In this document: positions 6,524-13,686 of the stretch, one piece after another | Layout of the letters: the number at the start of each line of letters is the position of its first letter | Position numbering within the stretch: the first letter of the stretch is position 1 | From: CAYRTV01 sp046483285 | GTDB lineage: Bacteria > Acidobacteriota > Aminicenantia > Aminicenantales > Aminicenantaceae | Length of the DNA stretch: 23,329 nucleotides | Direction of reading: 5' to 3' | Assembly (NCBI GenBank): GCA_046483285.1 | Contig: JAWODN010000091.1 | Span: forward strand, 1 to 23,329 | Made by a program: the position numbers and the translations under genes | The notes under the pieces: model-generated | Seen by the model: only the letters and a program-made list of their open reading frames with translations | Databases searched by the model: none | Told to the model about the DNA's origin: nothing

Positions 6524-7030
6524 ATTAAGGGTGGAAACTCGAAAAGAAAAGCCATTTACCCCGGTTCGTTTGATCCCATCACCAATGGCCACGTCGACAT
6601 AATAAAAAGGGGGCTGAATATTTCCGACCAAATCATTGTTGCTGTATTGGAAAATCCCAAAAAGACCCCCCTTTTTTCGACTAAAGAAAGAGTGGAAATG
6701 ATTCAGAATATTTTCTCAGGTGAAAAGCGGATTCAGGTTCAAGCCTTTCGGGGCCTGCTGGTGGATTTCGCCCGCAGACAGAACGCAAAAATCGTCATCC
6801 GGGGGCTGCGGGCTGTATCCGACTTCGAATACGAGTTTCAAATGGCCCTGATGAACCGGAAACTGGCACCGGAAGTGGAAATTCTTTACATGATGCCCCG
6901 GGTGAATTATTCTTTCTTGAGCTCCAACCTGGTCAAAGAGGTGTGCTCGCTGGGAGGCTGTCTCGACGGCCTGGTCCCCGCCGGTGTGGAAGCCCATCTG
7001 AAAGAAAAACTCAGCCGGAAAGAAACGTAA
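6524..7030 (+). CDS. coaD: Phosphopantetheine adenylyltransferase
   Basis: The enzyme transfers AMP from ATP to 4'-phosphopantetheine, the penultimate step of coenzyme A synthesis. Signatures: YPGSFDPITNGHVDII with the nucleotidyltransferase NGH motif, KTPLFSTKERVEMI, IRGLRAVSDFEYEFQMALMN and the C-terminal MPRVNYSFLSSNLVKEV. The frame is open back to TTG at 6473, but that codon is the -35 box of the promoter. No ATG, GTG or TTG lies in frame between the predicted transcript start and the conserved KAIYPGSF. ATT at 6524 lies five bases after GGAGG and gives 168 residues, close to the family norm, so I place the start there. A single-base error that hides GTG at 6531 is the alternative. It is followed after 26 bp by pilM. 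Confidence 0.9.
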   Translation: MKGGNSKRKAIYPGSFDPITNGHVDIIKRGLNISDQIIVAVLENPKKTPLFSTKERVEMIQNIFSGEKRIQVQAFRGLLVDFARRQNAKIVIRGLRAVSDFEYEFQMALMNRKLAPEVEILYMMPRVNYSFLSSNLVKEVCSLGGCLDGLVPAGVEAHLKEKLSRKET

Positions 7031-7056
7031 AAAAATTTTAATGAAGGAAAAATAAA

Positions 7057-8133
7057 ATGTTCGGACTCGGGAGAGAAAAAGATTTTGTCGGGCTGGATAT
7101 CGGTTCCTACTCCATCAAAGCCGTTGAGTTGAGGCATCGAAAAAAGAATGAAAACGCATTTGAACTCAAAAAAATCGGATACGAACTTCTCCCCCATGAC
7201 GCGATTGTGGAAGGAACGATCATTGATTCCGCTTCGGTGGCGGAAACCATCAAAATGGTGTTTGAAGAAAACAAAATCAAAAATAAAGATGTGGTGATAT
7301 CCATCAGCGGAAATTCAGTGATTATCAAGAAAATCTCACTGCCGAGCATGGAATCCGAAGAACTGGCTGAATCGATTATCTGGGAGGCTAAACACAATAT
7401 CCCCTATCCTTACGAAGAGACCAATGTCGATTACGCCATTATCGATCCTCCGGAAAGGGCTGGAGAAAGAAACCTGGATATTCTTCTGGTCGCGGCCAAA
7501 AAGGACAAAATCGCCAATTACAGCGCCGTGGTCAATCAAGCGAATAAATCCCTGGAAGCCATTGAAGTGGACGTTTTTGCTCTCCAAAACGCCGCTGAGG
7601 TCAATTATCCTGAAATCGTCCAGAACAACACCCTTTCCATTGTGAATATAGGAGCCAACATCACCAATGTCATCATTATCGAAAAAGGCAACCCTCAGTT
7701 ATTCAGGGACCTTTCCATGGGGGGATCTTTTTTCACGGAGAATCTGAGTAAAGACCTCAGCATCAGTTTTGATGAATCAGAAAAACTTATTAAAGGCCTT
7801 CCTGTCAAGGAAGTTCAAACCGAACAGCTGCAAACTGTTCTGGATATGAATATCCAGAATCTCCTCGAAGAGATAGAAAAAACATTTTCTTTTTACGAAG
7901 CCGGAGAAACCAAAGCTAAAAAAATCGATTATATTCTTCTGAGCGGCGGGCTCTCCAAATTGAAAAACCTCACGGGCAGCTTCCAGCAAAAATTCCACAT
8001 CCGCACAGAAGTTTTCAATCCTTTCCGCAATATCCATTACGATGAAAAAAAATTCGATTCAATTTATTTCGACGAATTGGCGGCTATTTTCGGTGTGGCC
8101 ACCGGTCTGGCCAGCCGGAGGATGGAAAAATAA
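7057..8133 (+). CDS. pilM: Type IV pilus assembly protein PilM (actin-like ATPase)
   Basis: A 358-residue cytoplasmic protein of the FtsA/actin fold: phosphate 1 motif VGLDIGSYSIKAVEL (11-25), phosphate 2 motif SIVNIGANITNV (194-205) and the adenosine motif DYILLSGGLSKL (291-302). PilM binds the short cytoplasmic N-terminus of PilN and anchors the inner-membrane alignment complex to the cytoplasmic motor. The start at ATG 7057 is supported by AAGGAA eight bases upstream. The first gene of the conserved pilM-N-O-P-Q order; the gap to pilN is three bases. No pilin or motor ATPase gene is in the window. Confidence 0.95.
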   Translation: MFGLGREKDFVGLDIGSYSIKAVELRHRKKNENAFELKKIGYELLPHDAIVEGTIIDSASVAETIKMVFEENKIKNKDVVISISGNSVIIKKISLPSMESEELAESIIWEAKHNIPYPYEETNVDYAIIDPPERAGERNLDILLVAAKKDKIANYSAVVNQANKSLEAIEVDVFALQNAAEVNYPEIVQNNTLSIVNIGANITNVIIIEKGNPQLFRDLSMGGSFFTENLSKDLSISFDESEKLIKGLPVKEVQTEQLQTVLDMNIQNLLEEIEKTFSFYEAGETKAKKIDYILLSGGLSKLKNLTGSFQQKFHIRTEVFNPFRNIHYDEKKFDSIYFDELAAIFGVATGLASRRMEK

Positions 8134-8136
8134 ACC

Positions 8137-8757
8137 ATGATCAGAATAAACTTATTAAAACCGGGGAAAAAAGAATTCAAGGGCCCGCAGGTTGCGGATG
8201 AGCCGAAATTTGAGAAAAAAAGACCTTCCTCCACTTTATATGGATTGATCTATCTTCTCATGATTGTCGCTGTGGGCGCTTTATATTGGACACAGAAAAA
8301 CGCCATCGCCTCGGAAGAAGAATTGCTGGATCAAGCCCGGGCGGAAAGAGAGAGCCTGCAATACGTGGAAACAACACTGGAGGAACTCGAACTGCAAAAA
8401 GAAATGCTGCAACGGAAAATCAATTTGATTAACCGCCTGCGGTCCAGGCAAGGGAGCGCGGTCTTGATAATGGACCATCTAAGTTGGAACATCCCGGATT
8501 GGTTGTGGCTCACAGAAACCTCTTATTCCAATTTCAACCTGAGGATAAGAGGACATGCCCTTTCCAACAACTTAATCGCCGATTATATTTCCAATTTAGA
8601 GCGCTCGTCGTACTTCACCAATGTCGATTTGATTTCTTCGACATTACGCAGAGCCCAAAACAATGAATATCTGGAATTTTCCTTGACCGCTCAATACATC
8701 CTTCCGCATTTAACGGATGAAAAAAGAGCGGAATCCCAAGTGGAGGCGGAAAGATGA
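8137..8757 (+). CDS. pilN: Type IV pilus assembly protein PilN
   Basis: A 206-residue bitopic inner-membrane protein. It begins MIRINLLK, matching the conserved PilN N-terminal INLLP-like peptide that docks into PilM. There is one transmembrane helix (about 33-51), a coiled coil (about 57-95), and a periplasmic ferredoxin-like domain. PilN pairs with PilO to span from PilM to PilP. It overlaps pilO by four bases (ATGA). Names rest on gene order plus the N-terminal motif, as the family diverges quickly. Confidence 0.9.
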   Translation: MIRINLLKPGKKEFKGPQVADEPKFEKKRPSSTLYGLIYLLMIVAVGALYWTQKNAIASEEELLDQARAERESLQYVETTLEELELQKEMLQRKINLINRLRSRQGSAVLIMDHLSWNIPDWLWLTETSYSNFNLRIRGHALSNNLIADYISNLERSSYFTNVDLISSTLRRAQNNEYLEFSLTAQYILPHLTDEKRAESQVEAER

Positions 8758-9338
8758 GAGATTGGCCTTGGTATGGACATGTGTTGGTGGCTGTTCTCAT
8801 TTTCGGCCTTTTTTATCTGGCTTATTATCGTCCTAAAGATAAAGACCTTGAGGCTGTCAGAGAACAAAGGATAGAGGTTGAGCATACGGTGCAGAGGCTG
8901 AAGCAGAAAAAACAGCAGCTCGATGAGATTGAAGCGGAACTCCAAGCTATGAACGCCACCTTGAAAAACCTGGAAGCCATTATTCCTCATAAAGAAGAAA
9001 TCGACGTCATATTAAGAAGAATTCAACAGATGGCTTTCGATTCAAGAATCAATATCGTCAGCTTCGTCCCTAACCCATTAATAGACCAGGAATTTTTTTC
9101 CGAAAAGCCCATAACCATGCAAGTCAGCGGAAATTATCACAATCTCGCATTATTTTTTAACCGCCTGGGCAATTTTTCCAGGCTTTTCACAATCGAAGAT
9201 TTCGCCATCAAGGCTATCCGTGATCAAAGCGAAGCCACAACCATCACCGCCGACCTGACAGCCAAAACCTATATATTTCTGGAAGAGGAAACCCAGGAAA
9301 AAAAGCCACCCTCCTCAAAAAAGAGAGGTGATTCATGA
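8754..9338 (+). CDS. pilO: Type IV pilus assembly protein PilO
   Basis: A 194-residue bitopic inner-membrane protein: a transmembrane helix at about 8-25, coiled coil about 30-80, then a periplasmic domain including GNYHNLALFFNRLGNFSRLFTIEDFAI, typical of PilO. It forms the heterodimer with PilN that holds PilP. It overlaps both neighbours by four bases, which suggests coupled translation and balanced stoichiometry. Confidence 0.92.
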   Translation: MRDWPWYGHVLVAVLIFGLFYLAYYRPKDKDLEAVREQRIEVEHTVQRLKQKKQQLDEIEAELQAMNATLKNLEAIIPHKEEIDVILRRIQQMAFDSRINIVSFVPNPLIDQEFFSEKPITMQVSGNYHNLALFFNRLGNFSRLFTIEDFAIKAIRDQSEATTITADLTAKTYIFLEEETQEKKPPSSKKRGDS

Positions 9339-9793
9339 AAAAAATACTTTTCCTGTTCATAATAATAGGCTGCCTGTCTGTAGTTTCTACCGCCCGGCAG
9401 GAAGAGAACAAGGTCCCGCCCCAGCAGCAAATCCAGGTCGAACAAACGGGAAAGCTTTTATATTCATATGATCCCGCCGGCAGGAGAGACCCTTTCCGCG
9501 ACCTGCTGGCAGGACGGGATGTGGAAAGCGACAGTCTTGACGCTGGAATATCGGAAATGTCCATCGACGACATCATGCTGATCGGAATTTTAATTTTAAA
9601 GGAAAAGCCGGTTGGAATCATTAAAGGTCCTCAAGGATTCCCATACTGGATTTACGCAGGCGACAAATTCAAAGACGGATTTGTTCTTTCCGTGGATAAA
9701 AACAAAATTGTTTTCAGAAAGACCCGAGACCGGGGAATTCCCCTTTCCCGGCCGCAAGACATAACCAAAGAAATCAATCCAGAGGAGCGATAA
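9335..9793 (+). CDS. pilP: Type IV pilus assembly lipoprotein PilP
   Basis: A 152-residue protein. The N-terminus has a short hydrophobic stretch ending in IIGC, a plausible lipobox with Cys13. The family hallmark YDPAGRRDPF occurs at about 49-58. The C-terminal beta domain (about 75-140, GILILKEKPVGIIKGPQGF and the following AGDKFKDGFVLSV) contacts the secretin N0 domain. It is expected to be an inner-membrane-anchored periplasmic link between PilN/O and PilQ. The stop is one base before the pilQ ATG. Confidence 0.92.
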   Translation: MKKILFLFIIIGCLSVVSTARQEENKVPPQQQIQVEQTGKLLYSYDPAGRRDPFRDLLAGRDVESDSLDAGISEMSIDDIMLIGILILKEKPVGIIKGPQGFPYWIYAGDKFKDGFVLSVDKNKIVFRKTRDRGIPLSRPQDITKEINPEER

Positions 9794-9794
9794 C

Positions 9795-12149
9795 ATGAGA
9801 GGGAAAAAATATTTGCCGGTGCTTTGCATGATCACGGCATCGTTATTGGCCAGCGGATTTGCCGATCATGGTGCTTCCCCGGCATCCATAAAAGTTGTTA
9901 CAGTCCAACCGGATAGAGGTCACACCGATGTGATTTTCGAAGCGTCTTCTCCCCTCACCGTTCTGAATTCCCGTTATGACCCAGAGAAGCCATCCACCCT
10001 GATTATAGGGATTGACAACATCCGGGTGAAAAATGAGCCTCTGGTTCAAGCGGAGACGGGAACCTTGGTCCGGAACATCGAGTTGATAAATCTGGATTCA
10101 AACCGGATCAGCGCGGTGATCGAATTGGCAGAAAAAATGCCTTTCAGCGTGACCAGCCGTGAGAATCACCTTATTCTGGAACTCATCCATTACCAGAATC
10201 CCGATGCCTCCTACTCACTGAGTGAAGCCGAAGAAAGCGTCTTAGAACGGCTTCCGACCGCCAATCTGAAAGATGTCCGCATTGAGCCTTTTGAAGACGC
10301 TGTCAGTGTCACGGCTGAACTGACCGGCGAAACCGTGCCTTACGTTTTCGCCTTAAAGAACCCCACCCGCCTGGTTGTGGATCTGCATAAAACCCTCAGC
10401 AGCCTTCCCCCGGCCAGTTATCCCATCCGCCAACAGGGAATCGAAACTCTGCGGACCGCCCAATTTAAAGTTTCTAACCCTTCCACCATAACCAGAATGG
10501 TTTTTGATTTAAAAGAACCGGGTTCCTTCTCTCTGGAGCAATCCGGCAACCGCCTCCATATCACATTCCCTTCCGCTGAAGCGGCGGAACCGTCTCCTCC
10601 GCCGGAAATCTCTCTTCCCCCTCAAGCTGAACAAAAACAAGCCCCCGGCACTGAAACGGAAACTCTGCCTTCTCAGAATCCTGATCCATCGAAACCGGAT
10701 GCCGCGGAAAGTGAGAAAACGGAAACTGCGGCTGACCATAATGGGATTATCCTTCCGAAAAGCGGCATTTCAAATCCGGTTGAGGAGCCTGAAAAAGAAA
10801 ACGGAATCGAAAAGACAGAGGAAAGAACGGTTCAAAGCGAACTCGAGCAGACCAATCAATTTATCCCGCAGACCATCGTCGACACAGAGAGAAAATTCAC
10901 CGGCGAGATGATCAGCCCAAAATTCAAGGACGCGGACCTGAGAGATGTTATCCTGGTCATCGCGGAAATCGCCGGACTGAACGTGATTTTCGACCCGGGC
11001 GTACGGGGATCCGTCACCTGTGATTTCACAGACGTCCCCTGGGATCAATTTCTGGATCTTATTCTCAAAACCAATGATATGGGAAAAACCATTGAAGGCA
11101 ATGTCCTTCGCATCGCTCCCGTCTCGGTTTTAACTCAAGAAGAGGATCGGCTGAGAAAACTGGAAGAAAGCCGGGAACTGGCTGGTCCCCTCCGGGTAAG
11201 AACCTTCACTTTATCTTACTCCAAAGCCCGAGAAATACAGTCTCTGCTGCAGACGAAAATCTCTTCCCGGGGAGAGATCATTATAGATGACAGGACAAAT
11301 ACTCTGGTTATCACGGATGTCCGCGATAAAATGGACTTGATCGAAAAACTGATCGAATTGTTCGACACGGCCACGCCGCAAGTCTCGATTGAAGCCCGGA
11401 TTGTCGAAGCGACTTCAACCTTTGTCCGCAATTTGGGCATACAATGGGGCTGGCGCGGAATAGCCGATCCCTTCTACGGAAATCAGACCTCTCTTAAATT
11501 CCCCACAAAAGCCATTGTGGATGGAGCCCTCATCCCTGAAGGAATTGTCACCAAGGGTATCGGCGGCCCTCTGGGAGGCTATGCCATTAACCTTCCGGCG
11601 CCGGCATTCACATCCGCAATCGGACTTTCATTCGCCAACATCCTGGATACCTTCCGCCTTGACATGGCCCTGTCGGCCCTGGAAACTTCAGGAAGCGGTC
11701 GAATCATATCCGCACCTAAAATCACCACTCAAAACAATCAGGATGCCGATATTATTCAAGGCCGGCAAATTCCGGTGCAAACCGTTGCCAATTTCACCGT
11801 CACCACCAGATACATAAACGCCGCCCTGGAATTGAGTGCCCGGCCCCAAATCACAGCGGAAGGCACTATCATCATGGAAATCGAAATCCGGAACAATGCG
11901 GCTGACTTCGCCAACCTGGTCAACGGGATTCCTCCCATCATCACGCAGAGCGCCAACACCACAGTGATGGTACCGGATGGGGGAACCACGGTGATCGGCG
12001 GAATCTACCGTACCGAAGATTCCATCACCAGAGAAAAAGTTCCGTTTCTGCATAAAGTTCCCCTTCTGGGAAATTTATTCCGGTCATTTGCACGGACCAA
12101 GCAAAACAGGGAACTGCTGATATTTATCACTCCAAGGATAATCAAATAA
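9795..12149 (+). CDS. pilQ: Type IV pilus secretin PilQ
   Basis: A 784-residue outer-membrane secretin through which the pilus passes. A signal peptide (about 1-23) is followed by two AMIN domains (about 30-130 and 155-260) expected to bind peptidoglycan. Next come a low-complexity Pro/Glu/Ser-rich linker (about 261-360), an STN/N0 domain (375-443), one N1 domain (466-525) and the secretin channel domain (530-784). The channel domain has the characteristic VPDGGTTVIGGIY and VPLLGNLFR and ends FITPRIIK. The full domain set and normal length indicate a functional protein. It is followed after 13 bp by a lipoprotein gene in the same operon. Confidence 0.96.
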   Translation: MRGKKYLPVLCMITASLLASGFADHGASPASIKVVTVQPDRGHTDVIFEASSPLTVLNSRYDPEKPSTLIIGIDNIRVKNEPLVQAETGTLVRNIELINLDSNRISAVIELAEKMPFSVTSRENHLILELIHYQNPDASYSLSEAEESVLERLPTANLKDVRIEPFEDAVSVTAELTGETVPYVFALKNPTRLVVDLHKTLSSLPPASYPIRQQGIETLRTAQFKVSNPSTITRMVFDLKEPGSFSLEQSGNRLHITFPSAEAAEPSPPPEISLPPQAEQKQAPGTETETLPSQNPDPSKPDAAESEKTETAADHNGIILPKSGISNPVEEPEKENGIEKTEERTVQSELEQTNQFIPQTIVDTERKFTGEMISPKFKDADLRDVILVIAEIAGLNVIFDPGVRGSVTCDFTDVPWDQFLDLILKTNDMGKTIEGNVLRIAPVSVLTQEEDRLRKLEESRELAGPLRVRTFTLSYSKAREIQSLLQTKISSRGEIIIDDRTNTLVITDVRDKMDLIEKLIELFDTATPQVSIEARIVEATSTFVRNLGIQWGWRGIADPFYGNQTSLKFPTKAIVDGALIPEGIVTKGIGGPLGGYAINLPAPAFTSAIGLSFANILDTFRLDMALSALETSGSGRIISAPKITTQNNQDADIIQGRQIPVQTVANFTVTTRYINAALELSARPQITAEGTIIMEIEIRNNAADFANLVNGIPPIITQSANTTVMVPDGGTTVIGGIYRTEDSITREKVPFLHKVPLLGNLFRSFARTKQNRELLIFITPRIIK

Positions 12150-12162
12150 AAAGGGAAAGCCA

Positions 12163-12768
12163 ATGAAAAAAACAGCCATTATTTTCAAAATAACGGTCGC
12201 TCTTTTCCTCGCTTCTAGTTTTTTCTCCTGTAATCCTCTGGAAAACGAAACCCGCTCCGGGAGTGTCTTGGTTGTGGAAAGCTTAAAAGGAACGGACATG
12301 GAAGACAATGAGGCCAACTTTCTCCAGTCCGATGTCATCTATGAAGACATCGATGCGGGCACCTCAACCATTCATGCCGATACAGCCACGGCGGTCTTAA
12401 GCACTCTTCCTCTTGACCCGGCTCCGGTAGCAGGAACATCGCAGTACATGGACATTGTGGTAACCCGTTATATCGTTTCTTATTCCCGCTCCGACGGCAA
12501 CAACACCCCAGGCGTGGATGTGCCGTATTCTTTCGAGGGATATCTCAATGAAACCATCCAAATCGGCGCTTCCAAGGAAATTTCTTTCATTATCGTGAGG
12601 GAAGCGGCGAAAATGGAACCTCCTCTGATCGGACTTCATCAGGGACGCGACAAAGGTGTTTTGAACGTGCAAGCCAAAGTGGAGTTTTACGGCCATGATA
12701 TGGCAGAGAAGACCGTCAAAGCGACCGGCTACATTTCCATTTTCTTTGCCAATTATGCCAATAATTAA
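12163..12768 (+). CDS. Predicted lipoprotein of unknown function in the pil operon
   Basis: A 201-residue protein I do not recognise. MKK plus a hydrophobic stretch ends in SFFSC (Cys23), a likely lipid-attachment site. The remainder is acidic and beta-rich, with no cysteines and no repeats. AGGGAAAGCC lies before the ATG. It follows pilQ by 13 bp and precedes another lipoprotein by 11 bp, so it is surely co-transcribed with the secretin. An outer-membrane lipoprotein encoded next to a secretin could be a pilotin or a pilus accessory factor. That is inference from position only, since it does not look like the TPR-type PilF/PilW pilotins. Confidence 0.75.
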   Translation: MKKTAIIFKITVALFLASSFFSCNPLENETRSGSVLVVESLKGTDMEDNEANFLQSDVIYEDIDAGTSTIHADTATAVLSTLPLDPAPVAGTSQYMDIVVTRYIVSYSRSDGNNTPGVDVPYSFEGYLNETIQIGASKEISFIIVREAAKMEPPLIGLHQGRDKGVLNVQAKVEFYGHDMAEKTVKATGYISIFFANYANN

Positions 12769-12779
12769 GCTGGAGGGTA

Positions 12780-13670
12780 ATGATGAAAACCAAAATATAC
12801 ATTCTCATGGTCGTGATTTTGGGGCTGTCAAGCGGGCTGTTTAACGCATGCACACGCTCGCAAATCGAAGAGCCCTCCCCGCTCGGGCCGTCCACACTGG
12901 CTGTTCTTCTGGACATCAACAGCTACCCCAACGTGATTTTCGCTGGAAAATCCAGACAAGGCGTGCAAATCACTGCGGATCTGAAGAAATATGACGGTGT
13001 TCCTATATCCAATCAAACCGTAACGTTTGAAATCCGGGACGAATTCGGCAGCCGCTTATTCACTGGGTTTTTCGAAGACAATCAATCGGTCGTCACCAAA
13101 ACAACCGACGGAAGCGGCCGGGCGACTGTGACCTATTACGGGCCTCTGGCTCAGGAAATTTTCGTCGCAAATCAAGGATATACTGAGGACAAGCAGGTCT
13201 ACATCTATGCCCTTGTCGGCTGGGAAGGCAACGAATTCATCGTTGATTACACCCCGGTTTATATAATCAGCGACATCGTAGAATTGACCTTCGATATGCA
13301 GGCCAGCCCCAATGTTTTGTGGTGCTCGGAAGAAAATCCTTATTCCGAAATCAGAGGAATCTTCCAAAAAGCGGACGGCGCCCCCATCGTGGGCCGGAAA
13401 GTTTTCTTCAAAATTTTGAAGGGCAAAGGAGAATTCGAGGACGGCACCACCAAAACCTACGTTTACACCAATGAAGAAGGCATCGCCGTCATTCAATACG
13501 TGGGACCCACCGGTGAAGAAATGGATTTAAGTGAAGAAATGGTGACTATTCAAGGTCAGCCGGAAACTGACTGGATTCACATCGATTCACCCGGCTACGG
13601 CGACAGCAGCGGAGACGCCTTTTATCTCCACAAGGAGATGGATATCCGGCTGATCAAGGACACCAATTAA
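12780..13670 (+). CDS. Predicted lipoprotein with two Ig-like (Big_1/invasin-like) domains
   Basis: A 296-residue protein, 295 if the second ATG (12783) is used. That one lies six bases after GGAGG, the better spacing. A hydrophobic N-terminus ends GLFNAC (Cys24), a probable lipidation site. Two bacterial Ig-like units follow, about 40-150 and 165-290. Each has the pattern of the invasin/intimin Big_1 fold: a free 'DG.PI..(Q/R).V.F' strand, then a (T)D/NE-(G)-(R/I)A-V-Y turn ending in YGP or YVGP. The likely location is the outer membrane, exposed or periplasmic. As the last gene of the pil operon it may support the secretin or act as an adhesin-like accessory, but the function is unknown. 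Only 16 bp separate it from the convergent priA, with no clear terminator. Confidence 0.75.
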   Translation: MMKTKIYILMVVILGLSSGLFNACTRSQIEEPSPLGPSTLAVLLDINSYPNVIFAGKSRQGVQITADLKKYDGVPISNQTVTFEIRDEFGSRLFTGFFEDNQSVVTKTTDGSGRATVTYYGPLAQEIFVANQGYTEDKQVYIYALVGWEGNEFIVDYTPVYIISDIVELTFDMQASPNVLWCSEENPYSEIRGIFQKADGAPIVGRKVFFKILKGKGEFEDGTTKTYVYTNEEGIAVIQYVGPTGEEMDLSEEMVTIQGQPETDWIHIDSPGYGDSSGDAFYLHKEMDIRLIKDTN

Positions 13671-13686
13671 CCTCGCCTGGATTATT

